Program-made: the position numbers and the translations under genes | NCBI GenBank assembly: GCA_035437945.1 | Contig: DAOMZG010000274.1 | Location: forward strand, 1-9,477 | Source of the DNA: UBA9464 sp003445095 | GTDB lineage: Bacteria > Verrucomicrobiota > Verrucomicrobiia > Limisphaerales > UBA9464 | Reading direction: 5' to 3' | DNA length: 9,477 nucleotides | The notes under the pieces: generated by a model | Seen by the model: only the letters and a program-made list of their open reading frames with translations | Database searches by the model: none | Told to the model about the DNA's origin: nothing | Shown: positions 1 through 8,200 of the stretch, one piece after another | Layout of the letters: every line of letters begins with the position of its first letter | How positions within the stretch are numbered: the first letter of the stretch is position 1

Positions 1-1472
1 CTGGCGCTCGGACAGATTTCACCAACCCGATTAACGACGCCGATCTCGCGGTAATATCCGACGACGGTCAAACCGTGCACGTCGTCCACGCGGATCGTCG
101 CCGGATCGCTCGAGTGAACCTTGCGACGATGGCGACCGAAGCGGACTGGGAAATGGAAATGCATCCAGACGGCAGACCGTTGCGCGTCGATCATTTCGCG
201 GCGGTGCCGGGGAGCCGATCCATCGTGGTTAGTCGGCGCTACACTCGTGATGCCTCGCCGCCGGAGCCCGATTGGATGTACGACGTCGTCGTATTCGATG
301 GGCCCACGATTCGGCCAGGGCGGATTTCGATTGAGTATTTGAGCTTTCTCGGAAGCACGCTGGTCGTTCCCGCCGAAGCACGAGAAGTATTCCTGATGGG
401 TCGCAGCCGGCATGTGGCTTACGCCTTAGGTCCTGATGGATTGACCAGCCAAGGTACGGAAGGCGACGGCTCGGGGTACGATTACGGGCCGATGGGTGGC
501 ACTGCAATCGAAGTGATGGGGACGATTCTGACGCGACGAGGTCAGTGGCTGGACCCGCGCTTGCCGGGAGAGCTGGGTTACTCGTCTTTGGGATTTGACG
601 ATGATGTCTTCGGATTCGATCCCGCCCGAGGCGTCGTCGCGTGGTATAAGTCCGGCGATCGCCCGATGCTGCGCTTACTTTCGCCGCACAACTTACAGGA
701 ACTCACCGCGCTAGCGTTGGGCCCCGCCGAACGGCTCACTGCCCCGGTAATACGCCTCGAACCGGCCGGCCCCGACCGGTGGCTGTTAGTCCACAATCGC
801 CAAGTGCACCTGATTCCGATCACGACCCCGGGTCCTGCCCCGGCGGTGGACCTTGGCGTCACCGCCACGGTCACCGAGCGTGACGACCACCGAGCCACCG
901 CTCGGATCATCTTCCAAATTACCAATCATAGCTCGGTGGCGGCGTCCGACGTTGAATTGAGCTTGGGGCTCCCTCGTGCCGCGTACACCGCCACCCGGCT
1001 CGCTTATTTGCTGGTGGACAATGCCACCAACGCCATCCGTAGTCCCAACGCGTTGCTCGGTCAGATGTTCAAGTTGGGCGGGTTGGAGCCGGGTGCCAGC
1101 TACGAGTTTCCCGTGGTGCTACCGACGGTTGAACCCGGCAAGATTGCCGTCTCCGCCGTGGTTGGCTCGGCGGCGCCTGATCCAGATCCCTCCGACAACC
1201 GAACCGAAATTCGCCTGACTCTGGAGGCGCCGCTTCCGGTGTTACGACTGCTCCCGCCGGATTCCGCCGACCCAGAAACCCTCCGGTTCGAGTATACGAC
1301 CGGGTACGCTCACGTGTACCGCATCGAACGAGCACTGTCGGTGGAAGGACCGTGGGAAGACATCCTGAACCAAGACGTCATCGCCAACGGTGAACCCTCG
1401 CTGTTCATGACCGGCAAACCTTCCGCCGATCAAGACGCATATTGGCGGGTTCGTCGGGTGTGGCCGGAGTAA
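1..1472 (+). CDS. Secreted-type beta-propeller protein with C-terminal DUF11/CARDB-like domain (5' end outside window)
   Basis: The frame is open from base 3 to the TAA at 1470-1472, and the coding character (DADLAVISDDGQTVHVVHAD) is already present before the first possible start, a GTG at 75. The gene therefore begins upstream of the window, and at least 489 codons are visible. The N-terminal two thirds reads like the degenerate repeats of YVTN/lactonase-type seven-bladed propellers: 'ISDDGQTVHVVHAD..RIARVNL', then 'VPGSRSIVVSRR', then 'VVVFDG'. From about base 840 to 1230 there is a DUF11/CARDB-like beta-sandwich ('FQITNHSSVAASDVELSLGLP', 'GLEPGASYEFPVVLP', 'DPDPSDNRTEIRLTLE'). The last 80 residues ('YRIERALSVEGPWEDI' to 'YWRVRRVWPE') resemble the C-terminal Fn3-like domain common in Verrucomicrobia extracellular proteins. 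Function is unknown; a cell-surface or secreted structural or binding role is inferred. It converges on the oxidoreductase gene with a 29 bp gap. The domain calls are from memory of family patterns. Confidence 0.8.
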   Translation, partial: GARTDFTNPINDADLAVISDDGQTVHVVHADRRRIARVNLATMATEADWEMEMHPDGRPLRVDHFAAVPGSRSIVVSRRYTRDASPPEPDWMYDVVVFDGPTIRPGRISIEYLSFLGSTLVVPAEAREVFLMGRSRHVAYALGPDGLTSQGTEGDGSGYDYGPMGGTAIEVMGTILTRRGQWLDPRLPGELGYSSLGFDDDVFGFDPARGVVAWYKSGDRPMLRLLSPHNLQELTALALGPAERLTAPVIRLEPAGPDRWLLVHNRQVHLIPITTPGPAPAVDLGVTATVTERDDHRATARIIFQITNHSSVAASDVELSLGLPRAAYTATRLAYLLVDNATNAIRSPNALLGQMFKLGGLEPGASYEFPVVLPTVEPGKIAVSAVVGSAAPDPDPSDNRTEIRLTLEAPLPVLRLLPPDSADPETLRFEYTTGYAHVYRIERALSVEGPWEDILNQDVIANGEPSLFMTGKPSADQDAYWRVRRVWPE

Positions 1473-1501
1473 CGAACAAAGCCGGAGAACTGCCTCACCA
1501 T

Positions 1502-2791
1502 TCAACTCAGAGACCACGAGCCGCGCATCGGTTGGTGGATGTAAGCGTTGGCGGCTTCGTCGCCGATGAAGCGTTGGGTGACCGGATCGAAGCGCAGCAC
1601 CCGTCCGGTCTGCATGGCCGTCTTGGCCAGATTCACCAAGGTGCAGGAGCGGTGGCCGTTGTGCTCGTTGAGCGCAAACTTCCGGCGCGTCTTCACGGCC
1701 TCGATGAAATCCGTGAGCTGCGGATCAGGTTCCTTCATTTCGGAAAGCTTTTTGTCGAAGTCGGGGATGTCGCTCTTCATGCCTTTGAAGATCTTTCCGT
1801 TGGGTCCTTGCAGAAAGGCCGCGGACTTATCTTGGTCTTCGCCATCCAAGACGATTTCGCAGCCGTCGCGGTATTTTAGTCGGATCCGACGGAACGTGCC
1901 CACCGCATCGGAGTCTTGGGTCGGCGCGTCGGCTTCGATTTCCACCGGACTATCTCCGTCTTTGCCCAAGATATATTGCACGGGATCCAGATAATGCTGG
2001 CCCATGTCGCCCAATCCGCCGCCATCGTAGTCCCAATACCCGCGGAACGTTCCGTGCACTCGGTGCGGATGGTAAGGCTTGGCCGGAGCGGGCCCGAGCC
2101 AGAAGTCGTAATCGAGTTCCGGCGGCACGGGTTGAGGCGCTAGGCCCGTCTTGCCCACCCAATAGAACTTCCAATCGAAGCCAGTCGAAGCACTTAAGGT
2201 CGCCTTGATTGGCCAGCCCAACATTCCCGCCTGGACCGCTTTCTTGACGGGTTTCGCCGGCACGCCCATCCCGTACATGTTGTCTTGGAAACGAAACCAA
2301 GTGTTGAGCCGGAAGATGCGTCCATACTTCGCGATCGCGGCGATTACCGCCTCACCTTCGCCGATGGTGCGGGTCATGGGCTTCTCGCACCAAATGTCTT
2401 TACCCGCCTTGGCCGCCGCGATGGCGATGATGGCGTGCCAATGGGGCGGGGTGGGGATGTGAACGATATCAATATCTTTCCGAGCCAGCACCTCGCGAAA
2501 ATCGCGGTATCCCTGGCAATCCGGTCCGCCCGCTTTGACCGCCTCGGCCAGGTGATTGGCGTCCACGTCGCAAACCGCGAGCAACTTGCAGCCCGTGTTG
2601 ATCGATTTGACGTGGCCCATGCCCATGCCACCGACGCCGATGACTGCACGAGTCAAGATTTCGCTGGGCGGCGTGACGCCGGGTCCGCCAAGGACATGTC
2701 GGGGAACGAAGCTGACGGTCGCCATCGCCGCGACTGAAGTTTTGACGAAGGCACGGCGAGTGAGGCGCGTGAGCGGATTTCGGGTGTTCAT
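1502..2791 (-). CDS. Tat-exported Gfo/Idh/MocA family NAD(P)-dependent oxidoreductase
   Basis: A 429-residue member of the Gfo/Idh/MocA family, enzymes that oxidise or reduce sugars, inositols and related polyols with bound NAD(P). The N-terminus carries a twin-arginine signal (TRRAFVK, residues 11-17, then a hydrophobic AAMATVSFVP stretch), so export of the folded, cofactor-loaded protein is predicted. The Rossmann glycine motif GVGGMG is at residues 52-57, an acidic residue follows beta-2 (VCDVD), and the family signature CEKP is at 135-138. The C-terminal half has DMGQHYLDPVQY (262-273), where His266 and Asp269 occupy the usual catalytic and substrate-binding positions. The tail PMRGSWSL matches the RPMRxPW-type ending of the Planctomycetes/Verrucomicrobia subfamily. 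I chose the ATG at 2791 over an in-frame GTG at 2821 because it puts the RR motif 11 residues from the start. No good ribosome binding site precedes either. The substrate cannot be read from sequence; the subfamily is heavily duplicated in these phyla. Confidence 0.93.
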   Translation of the reverse strand: MNTRNPLTRLTRRAFVKTSVAAMATVSFVPRHVLGGPGVTPPSEILTRAVIGVGGMGMGHVKSINTGCKLLAVCDVDANHLAEAVKAGGPDCQGYRDFREVLARKDIDIVHIPTPPHWHAIIAIAAAKAGKDIWCEKPMTRTIGEGEAVIAAIAKYGRIFRLNTWFRFQDNMYGMGVPAKPVKKAVQAGMLGWPIKATLSASTGFDWKFYWVGKTGLAPQPVPPELDYDFWLGPAPAKPYHPHRVHGTFRGYWDYDGGGLGDMGQHYLDPVQYILGKDGDSPVEIEADAPTQDSDAVGTFRRIRLKYRDGCEIVLDGEDQDKSAAFLQGPNGKIFKGMKSDIPDFDKKLSEMKEPDPQLTDFIEAVKTRRKFALNEHNGHRSCTLVNLAKTAMQTGRVLRFDPVTQRFIGDEAANAYIHQPMRGSWSLS

Positions 2792-2850
2792 AGTAGGAGA
2801 AGCAGGCGGACGAAAGTCCACGCTCGTCGGACGTGCCGTCCAAAGCCTCG

Positions 2851-2868
2851 AATTCAGGTAAAATTCAG
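2851..2868. repeat. Short tandem direct repeat AATTCAG, period 11 bp
   Basis: AATTCAG occurs at 2851-2857 and again at 2862-2868, separated by GTAA, so the copies lie one helical turn apart. The pair sits 60-77 bp upstream of the oxidoreductase ATG (2791, minus strand), a plausible place for a regulator. On the minus strand the copies read CTGAATT. No clear -35/-10 pair could be assigned next to it. With only two 7 bp copies this could be chance; a regulatory role is inferred from position and spacing alone. Confidence 0.3.
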
Positions 2869-2898
2869 AGGGCCGACCGAGATGCGGGATCAGATTTC

Positions 2899-2910
2899 GC
2901 GGACGTCCGC
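2899..2910. promoter_or_regulatory. Perfect 12 bp palindrome, possible operator
   Basis: GCGGACGTCCGC is a perfect inverted repeat with no spacer, lying in non-coding sequence between the tag relic and the oxidoreductase gene, about 110 bp upstream of the oxidoreductase start. A dimeric repressor could bind such a site, but no second copy was noticed in the window, and GC-rich palindromes of this length arise fairly often by chance. Confidence 0.2.
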
Positions 2911-2964
2911 CGGCGAGTTATTCGTTCGTACTCAATCCAGGACTAACTAAACTGGTCGGCAGAC

Positions 2965-3291
2965 TCACGGAGTCGGATTCGAGTTGTTGTTGATGACCGC
3001 CTCGATCTTCCCACGATGGCGTACGATGTCGTTGTCTTTCAGCAGACGCTCGACGTCGTGCGCTGTGAAACGGGCGATTCGGTCGAAGTCGAACCCGTGA
3101 AACGCGGCCCGGAACGCCTCGCGTTTGACCAGGATCGTCCGCCAGCTCAATCCGGACTGAAAACTCTCGAGGCACAGTTTCTCAAAAAGCCGGCAGTCGT
3201 CGCCGACGGGGAATCCCCATTCCGAGTCGTGATATTGGAGGAACTCGGGCGTCGGCCGTGGCGCGTTGCGGTCAGTTGACCAGGAATTAGG
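2965..3291 (-). pseudogene. tag: Relic of DNA-3-methyladenine glycosylase I (tag), 3' half missing and start codon lost
   Basis: This 108-codon open stretch between two TGA codons (3292-3294 and 2965-2967) reads as the N-terminal half of Tag, the base-excision glycosylase that removes 3-methyladenine from DNA. Recognisable pieces in order are PEFLQYHDSEWGFPV, LFEKLCLESFQSGLSW, RTILVKREAFRAAFHGFDF, then IARFTAHDVERLLKDNDIV and RHRGKIEAVINN. The His of YHD (E. coli Tag His17, a zinc ligand) and the Glu of CLE (equivalent to Glu38) are kept. After AVINN the match stops abruptly at NSNPTP-stop. About the last 110 residues of the usual ~190 are gone, including the C-terminal zinc ligands (His175/Cys179 in E. 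coli). At the 5' end there is no ATG, GTG or TTG before the conserved core, and the N-terminal RC-W motif with its zinc-binding Cys appears as PNSW. The only in-frame candidate, TTG at 3150, would begin inside the helix. No Tag-like continuation was found in other frames down to 2860. The relic begins 5 bp after the cupin stop. It cannot encode a working Tag. Confidence 0.85.
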
Positions 3292-3296
3292 TCAAA

Positions 3297-3746
3297 TCAC
3301 GCGGCGGCCGGCAAAATTTCCAAACCGAATTTGTTCGCGATTTCAAGTACCCTCGGGATGTCCTGTTGCTGCGCCGCGCTAAGCGCGCCGATTTCCTCGA
3401 AGAATACCTCAAAACCCGCCGGATTGATCACGCACATCAGCCGGCCGGGCGTTTGGCCGAGGTAACGATAGGTATGCGGCACCCCGCGCGGTGCGAAAAC
3501 CGTCGTGCCCGGCTTAGCCACGAGCGATTTTCCGGCCACGATGAATTCGTAGTCTCCGGCGAGGACTTGAAACGTCTCGTCCTCGTGATGGTGAATGTGC
3601 GGCGGTGGACCTCCGCCTGGCACGTCATGCGACTCGACCACGCTGACCACACCGTTGGTGTCTCGGCCGTGGATTCGAATCGTTATGGGAATGCCCAAGA
3701 CGTTTACGTTTTTGCCTCCGTCGGACGAGGTAGAGATTGGGTTCAT
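3297..3746 (-). CDS. Small single-domain cupin protein with intact metal-binding motifs
   Basis: A 149-residue cupin_2-type beta-barrel. Cupin motif 1 is GGPPPHIHHHEDETFQVLAG, with His50, His52 and Glu57 as the expected metal ligands and Gly64 closing the motif. Motif 2 is PRGVPHTYR, with His91 as the fourth ligand. All four ligands of a mononuclear Fe/Mn/Ni site are present, so a metal-dependent small-molecule enzyme (dioxygenase- or isomerase-like) or a ligand-binding sensor are both possible; the substrate is unknown. It resembles stand-alone quercetin-dioxygenase-like cupins of about 150 residues. No signal peptide or membrane segment is seen, so it is probably cytoplasmic. The ATG at 3746 gives the family length; the same frame stays open to an ATG at 3908, but those 54 residues look non-conserved. 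An AGGA lies about 12 bases upstream, a weak ribosome binding site. The stop is 5 bp from the tag relic. Confidence 0.88.
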   Translation of the reverse strand: MNPISTSSDGGKNVNVLGIPITIRIHGRDTNGVVSVVESHDVPGGGPPPHIHHHEDETFQVLAGDYEFIVAGKSLVAKPGTTVFAPRGVPHTYRYLGQTPGRLMCVINPAGFEVFFEEIGALSAAQQQDIPRVLEIANKFGLEILPAAA

Positions 3747-3969
3747 AGATGAATTAATCCTGGCCGCAGTGACAAATCGCTTTTCGTTCGTTAGTAAACT
3801 GCGCCTGAGATTCTTTTCGCATCCTTCCGATGGCAAGCCCGCAGTCCATTCCGGTTGGCCACGGTTAGCGATCAACTTTTGACTCGCTTGAGCGTGATCC
3901 CGCCTCATCGTGGGGACTGAAGGTTGTCCCCGTTTTCAACACGGCGTTGGCCGGAATCAGATCAGACGG
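3747..3969. other. Intergenic region between aminotransferase and cupin genes
   Basis: This 223 bp gap lies between two minus-strand genes, and the cupin promoter probably lies here. The cupin frame remains open as far as 3908 but without recognisable protein character. The one structural element seen is the GGGGAC/GTCCCC hairpin at 3912-3931. No promoter boxes could be assigned with confidence. Confidence 0.4.
3912..3931. terminator. Hairpin GGGGAC-N8-GTCCCC, possible terminator after the aminotransferase
   Basis: A perfect 6 bp GC-rich stem with an 8-base loop lies 39-58 bp downstream of the aminotransferase stop. On the minus strand, the direction that gene is transcribed, no T-run follows it; the T-run (GTTTTC, 3932-3937) is on the plus-strand side, where no gene ends nearby. 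It may be an RNA 3'-end structure or a weak terminator for the aminotransferase transcript, but it is not a textbook intrinsic terminator in the useful direction. Confidence 0.3.
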
Positions 3970-5163
3970 TCAATCGTGTTTGGCTGAAAGTATTCCTTGC
4001 GCTCGGAACCGCTCCAACCCGGTGACGAGGCGCCCGATGCCTTCGCTCGCCGTGGAAGGGCTAAGCGCACCATAGGCCACCCGCAGGGACGGATTCGAGT
4101 TCAGACCGAAAGCCGTCCCGGGCATGACGGCCACGCCGTTCGCGACGATCAGACGGTGAGTGAGCTCGACGGCATCGATCTCGCCGGCCAGTTGCAGAAA
4201 GACATAAAAGGCGCCATCGGCCGGCCCCATCGACACCCAGGATTCCAGTTCGCGAAGGCCCTCCAGCACCCGCACGCGCGTGGCTCGGACTTCTGCGAGG
4301 CGTGTTTCCAGCCAGTCATCCGGGGCGCGAAGACAACCGAGGGCCGCCAACTGAGAGGCGACGGGGGGACAGATCAGCCAGGTGTCCTGAATTGCCCGCA
4401 TCGGGAGATGCAGGGTCGCGGGCAACACGGCGTACCCAATCCGCCAACTCGCGAATCCGTAGGCCTTGGAGAAGGAAAAGAGGCTGATCGTGTGTTCCGT
4501 CGCGTCGGGAAATGCACCGGGCGATTCGTGCCGGACATCGTCGTGGGTAAACGCCTCGTACGTTTCGTCGCTGATGTGGAATAGTCCTCGCTCGCGGCAC
4601 AGCGTGTTGATCGCGAGGAGGTCGGACCGCGGGTACACCGCTCCGGTGGGATTGTTGGGCGAAACCGTGACAATGGCGCGGGTGCGAGCCGTGACCGCAT
4701 TGGCCAGGGCGTCCACATCTGGCCAATGCCGGGCATCACAAGGAACCGGCACTGCACGCACGTTCGCCAGCGTCAGGGCCATCTCCTGATTGAAGAACCA
4801 AGGGACCGGTAGCAGTACCTCGTCGCCCGGGTCGCAAATCGCGAGAATGACCTGCTGGAATGCCGCATTCGCACCAGCCGTCACCACCAGGCCACGCCGG
4901 GGACCGACGGTCAGTCCGAGCCGTCGGGACAATCGCCGCTGCAACGCCTCGACTAATTCCGGAAATCCGCCCACTGGTTGGTAGCGATGCAACATCGGCT
5001 CGCGGCGCAGGCGTTCCAGTTCCTCCCAAGCCTCGGGCGGCGGTCCATATCCGGCGACACCCTGGCCGAGGGAGATCGTGCCCGGGTGCGCCCGAATCCA
5101 TTCCGCTACTTGGGGAATGATCGCGGGCTGCACGGCATCAACTCGCGCGGACGTCGGACGCAT
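3970..5163 (-). CDS. Class I/II pyridoxal-5'-phosphate-dependent aminotransferase
   Basis: A 397-residue fold-type I aminotransferase that swaps an amino group between an amino acid and a 2-oxo acid using PLP, expected in the cytoplasm. Conserved features in order are the substrate-entry motif SLGQGVAGYGPPP (31-43), Tyr61 in HRYQPVGG, the phosphate-contact region TAGANAAF (95-102), NNPTG (170-174) contacting the cofactor, Asp199 and Tyr202 in SDETYEAF, the PLP lysine Lys233 in SFSKAYGF with Arg241 of the SK-x7-R pattern, and Arg361 in SLRVAYGAL, which binds the substrate carboxylate. Length and all key residues match the active family. The pattern is closest to the aspartate/methionine/aromatic aminotransferase group, but the amino acid used cannot be told from sequence. 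The start is ATG at 5163 with only a poorly spaced AAGG before it. It is divergently arranged with the large lipoprotein gene and upstream, on the same strand, of the cupin. Nothing points to a specific biosynthetic cluster. Confidence 0.95.
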   Translation of the reverse strand: MRPTSARVDAVQPAIIPQVAEWIRAHPGTISLGQGVAGYGPPPEAWEELERLRREPMLHRYQPVGGFPELVEALQRRLSRRLGLTVGPRRGLVVTAGANAAFQQVILAICDPGDEVLLPVPWFFNQEMALTLANVRAVPVPCDARHWPDVDALANAVTARTRAIVTVSPNNPTGAVYPRSDLLAINTLCRERGLFHISDETYEAFTHDDVRHESPGAFPDATEHTISLFSFSKAYGFASWRIGYAVLPATLHLPMRAIQDTWLICPPVASQLAALGCLRAPDDWLETRLAEVRATRVRVLEGLRELESWVSMGPADGAFYVFLQLAGEIDAVELTHRLIVANGVAVMPGTAFGLNSNPSLRVAYGALSPSTASEGIGRLVTGLERFRAQGILSAKHD

Positions 5164-5279
5164 GCCTTAGGAGACCACCGAGTCCCACCGGCTGACAATC
5201 CGACGGCCCAGCCAGGCAGATTAGGCCGGCTGAAGCCTTGTCTGGCCAAGGGCATATCGGCGTCTATAAGGTTTGCCCG
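5164..5279. promoter_or_regulatory. Divergent promoter region between aminotransferase and VCBS/ASPIC lipoprotein genes
   Basis: These 116 bp must contain promoters for both divergent genes. Near the lipoprotein start there is a TATAAG (5265-5270) with TTGTCT upstream at 5238-5243, but their spacing of about 21 bp is too long for a standard pair, so only the -10-like box is suggestive. AAGG at 5268-5271, 8 bases before the ATG at 5280, may instead act as a weak ribosome binding site. The octamer CCGGCTGA occurs twice, at 5188-5195 and 5226-5233, 38 bp apart. No promoter could be assigned to the aminotransferase side. Confidence 0.35.
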
Positions 5280-8200
5280 ATGTTCAGGTGCCTTGCTCAA
5301 TTGGCGGGCTTGCTTGTGCTGTCGTTCCATTTTGTGGGATGCGAGCGGCACCCGTCGGGTCCGGCACGCCAACCTTCCTCGGCTTTGAGCAATCCTTCGG
5401 ATCAGTTCCTGAGTCTGATGAACGTCGGAAAGAATTACCTCGTCCAGGGCGATGCCACCAATGCGTTGACTATCTATAAACAAGCGGAGGCGCTAGTACC
5501 CGGCGATATCGATTTACGATTGAACCTGGCCAATTGTTATTTGGTACAGGGCAGGGCCGCCTTGGCGATTCAGGAGGCTAATGAAGTATTGAAACTCGAG
5601 CCCAATTCCGCCGCGGCCTACTTCGTGAAAGGTTCAGCCTACCTTCGCCTCGCTAACTCGGAGGAAGCGGTCAAAGCCCTGGAGAACGCGAAGAAGATTG
5701 ATCCCGGAGAAACGGCGACGCTCTTTCAACTCGGTTTGGCGAGGATGGGGTTGAACCAATGGGACGCCGCCATTTCTGCGCTCCGGGAAGGACTAGTGCT
5801 AGACCCCAACCGATTGCACTCAGGACCTCGGTATCTGCTGGCTCAGGCGCTGATCCGAGCAGGACGGCAAGAGGAGGCCAATCAAGAACTCCAACTTCAC
5901 CAGGCGAATGTTGAAGGAGGTGGGCCTACGGTGGGTGCCGCGACCTTCGAGCGGTGCAAGTACACTCAGCCACGGGTTCCGTTTAAGTTGGACCAGCCGG
6001 AGAAAGCGGGAATTTCCATCAAGTTTGTCGATGCGACGGCGGAGGTTTTGGGCAGCGCGGCGCAGAGATTCTCTGGCCCGATCGGAGTGATTGATCCGAC
6101 CCATTCAGGTTGGAACAGCTTCGTCGCGAGCGAAAATGATCAAGGCTTTCGGTTGCTGGCGAATACCAATGGTACTTTTCATCCGGTAGACGCCCGTTAC
6201 CCGGGCCGCCCGGGCTCCAGATATACCAAAATGTTAGTCGGCGATCTCCAAAATGACCGGTTCGACGATATTGTTGTCCTGGGGAACGGAGGCAGCCATC
6301 TCTTCCAGTTCGGGACGAATGGCTCAGTGACCGATGTTTCGTCGGCCAGTGGTCTGAAGGGGTTAAGCGCGGTCGATGGAATATTGATGGACTTGGATTT
6401 TGCGGGAAAACTGGATTTGGTGGCCGTAACGAGCGACAGCCACGAGGCGCGAATCTATCGCCAATCGAGTCCGTTACTGTTCAACGACGTGACGCGCACC
6501 TCCGGTGTTCCCGCTTCCCTTCACAATGCCCAGACGGTAAGGATGGAGGACTGGAATCGGGACGGGAACACCGACTTGATCCTAAGCCGCCAAGCAGGAC
6601 TCCCATTGCTCTTGGAAAAGCAGCGCGGGGGACCGCTGGTACCCCGCGAGCCGACGAATTGGATCGCGGGCACAGTGTTCACGTCCGGCGACTTCGATAA
6701 CGATCTTCGGCCGGATATGGCGATCGTGAACGAGGGGAAGCTCAGCGTTTGCTTCAACGGCAGAGAACGAAAGGAGGTCGCAGACAGCGGAAAGGCAGAT
6801 CTCCGTCAGTTGGTCTCGGTTGATTACGATAATGATGGCTGGCTAGATCTTTGGGCTATCGGAGAAAAGCTCCGGGTATGGCGTAATCTCGGTCTTTCCG
6901 GCTTTGAGGAAAAAACGGCCCAACTCGGCCTCGATCAATGGGATGGTGGCGCGGTATCAGAAATCCACTTCGCCGATTTCGACCTGGACTGCGATTCCGA
7001 TGTTATTGTTGCGCTGGCCAAGGGAGGGCTTCGATATCTGCGCAATGACGGTGGGAACGCCAATTCCCAAATCAAAGTGCAACTGGTCGGAAACCGCTCC
7101 AACGCCAGCGGGATTGGCTGCAAGATCGAGATCGAGACGGGCGGACTGCGCCTAATTCGGACGGTGCACAGCTTGCCCGTCGAGGTCGGCGTGGGGAAGC
7201 ATCAGACGCTGGATTCGTTTTTGGTCCATTGGTTTAACTGGCCCCAAGGTTCCGCCGAGACGCCGTTCGAGTGCAAAGTTCCGATCTTTGCCTCGGAGTT
7301 GACCCTCCAGGAAGGCTCCTGTCCTTATCTCTATGCATGGGATGGGAAGGGCTTTCGGTTTGTTACTGATATATTAGGATCGGCGCCGCTCGGTTTGCCG
7401 ATGGCGGAGGCCCGCTATATCGAGGCCGATCCCGAAGAATTCGTTTGGATCGCAAACGAGGTGACCTTCCCGCCGAGAGATGGGACCTATCAGTTGCAAA
7501 TCACCGAGGAACTTCGCGAGGTGCTTTACCTTGATGAGGCGAAACTGGTGGCCGTGGATCATGAGCCAGGCACCGAGGTGCATTCCACGGACAAGCTTCG
7601 GCCAGGCAAACCCTTTCCACCGGGCATGCTCCTGACGCTACATCGCGAACACCATTTGCGCCGAGCGGAGCGATTGGACGGTCAGGAGGTTACGGCCGCC
7701 CTGAAGTCTGTGGATGGCCAACGCGTGTCGCCTCCACAACTGCGCAGTCCCCAGCTCCGCGGCCTCGCTGAGCCTTACGGCGTGGTGCTCGATTTCGGTC
7801 CTTTGACGGGAAAAGTACCGTTTGTGCTGCTGTTAAACGGCTGGCTGCGCTTTGGCGGTGGTATGGCGAATATGGCCGCTGCCCAGGACCCTTCGCTCCC
7901 GTTTCCGTTTCCCACTCTCGAAGCGGAAATTAGTCCGGGAAGCTGGAGGCCCGTGGACGTGGTCGTGGGAGCTCCGGCCGGAAAGACCAAAACCATTCTG
8001 GTTGATCTGGAGGGAAAATTGGAAGCAGACACGCGCCGTCTAAGATTGAAGGCGGCTTTTGAGATTCATTGGGACCGCATCGCACTGATGGAGAAGAAAG
8101 CCGACGCGCAAACCAAAATCACCTTCATCAAACCCAGCGAAGCCGACCTTCATTTCCGCGGTTTCAGCGAGCTGGAAGTCCTTCCGGCCGATTGGCCTCT

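Noticed and set aside
1442..1994. Two overlapping plus-strand open frames opposite the oxidoreductase
   Set aside because: They are antisense to conserved Gfo/Idh/MocA coding sequence, with no recognisable motifs and no plausible ribosome binding site.
2285..2737. 150-codon plus-strand open frame antisense to the oxidoreductase N-terminus
   Set aside because: It covers the Rossmann domain coding region on the other strand; the protein has no domain-like pattern.
2792..2821. GTG start adding 10 residues to the oxidoreductase
   Set aside because: The ATG at 2791 gives the usual short n-region before the twin-arginine motif, and the extra residues add nothing conserved.
2918..3175. 85-codon minus-strand open frame overlapping the tag relic in another frame
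   Set aside because: The Tag similarity lies in a different frame (2965-3291); this frame shows no family resemblance.
3747..3908. 54-residue N-terminal extension of the cupin from an upstream ATG
   Set aside because: The extension shows no domain or signal peptide, and stand-alone cupins of this type are about 150 residues, which fits the ATG at 3746.
3997..4584. 195-codon plus-strand open frame opposite the aminotransferase
   Set aside because: It lies fully antisense to a gene with every expected catalytic residue, and its translation is low-complexity and resembles no protein family. Long antisense frames are expected in GC-rich DNA.
5238..5279. TTG start adding 14 residues to the large lipoprotein
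   Set aside because: It would push charged and polar residues ahead of the signal peptide; the ATG at 5280 gives a standard-length lipoprotein signal.
6199..6213. Two CCCGGG palindromes close together
   Set aside because: They encode the propeller lead-in PGRPG in frame and fit codon usage; no reason to see a regulatory element.
6624..6648. CGCGGGG / CCCCGCG inverted repeat with 11-base loop
   Set aside because: It is inside the VCBS propeller coding sequence with no T-run; such stems are common by chance in GC-rich genes.
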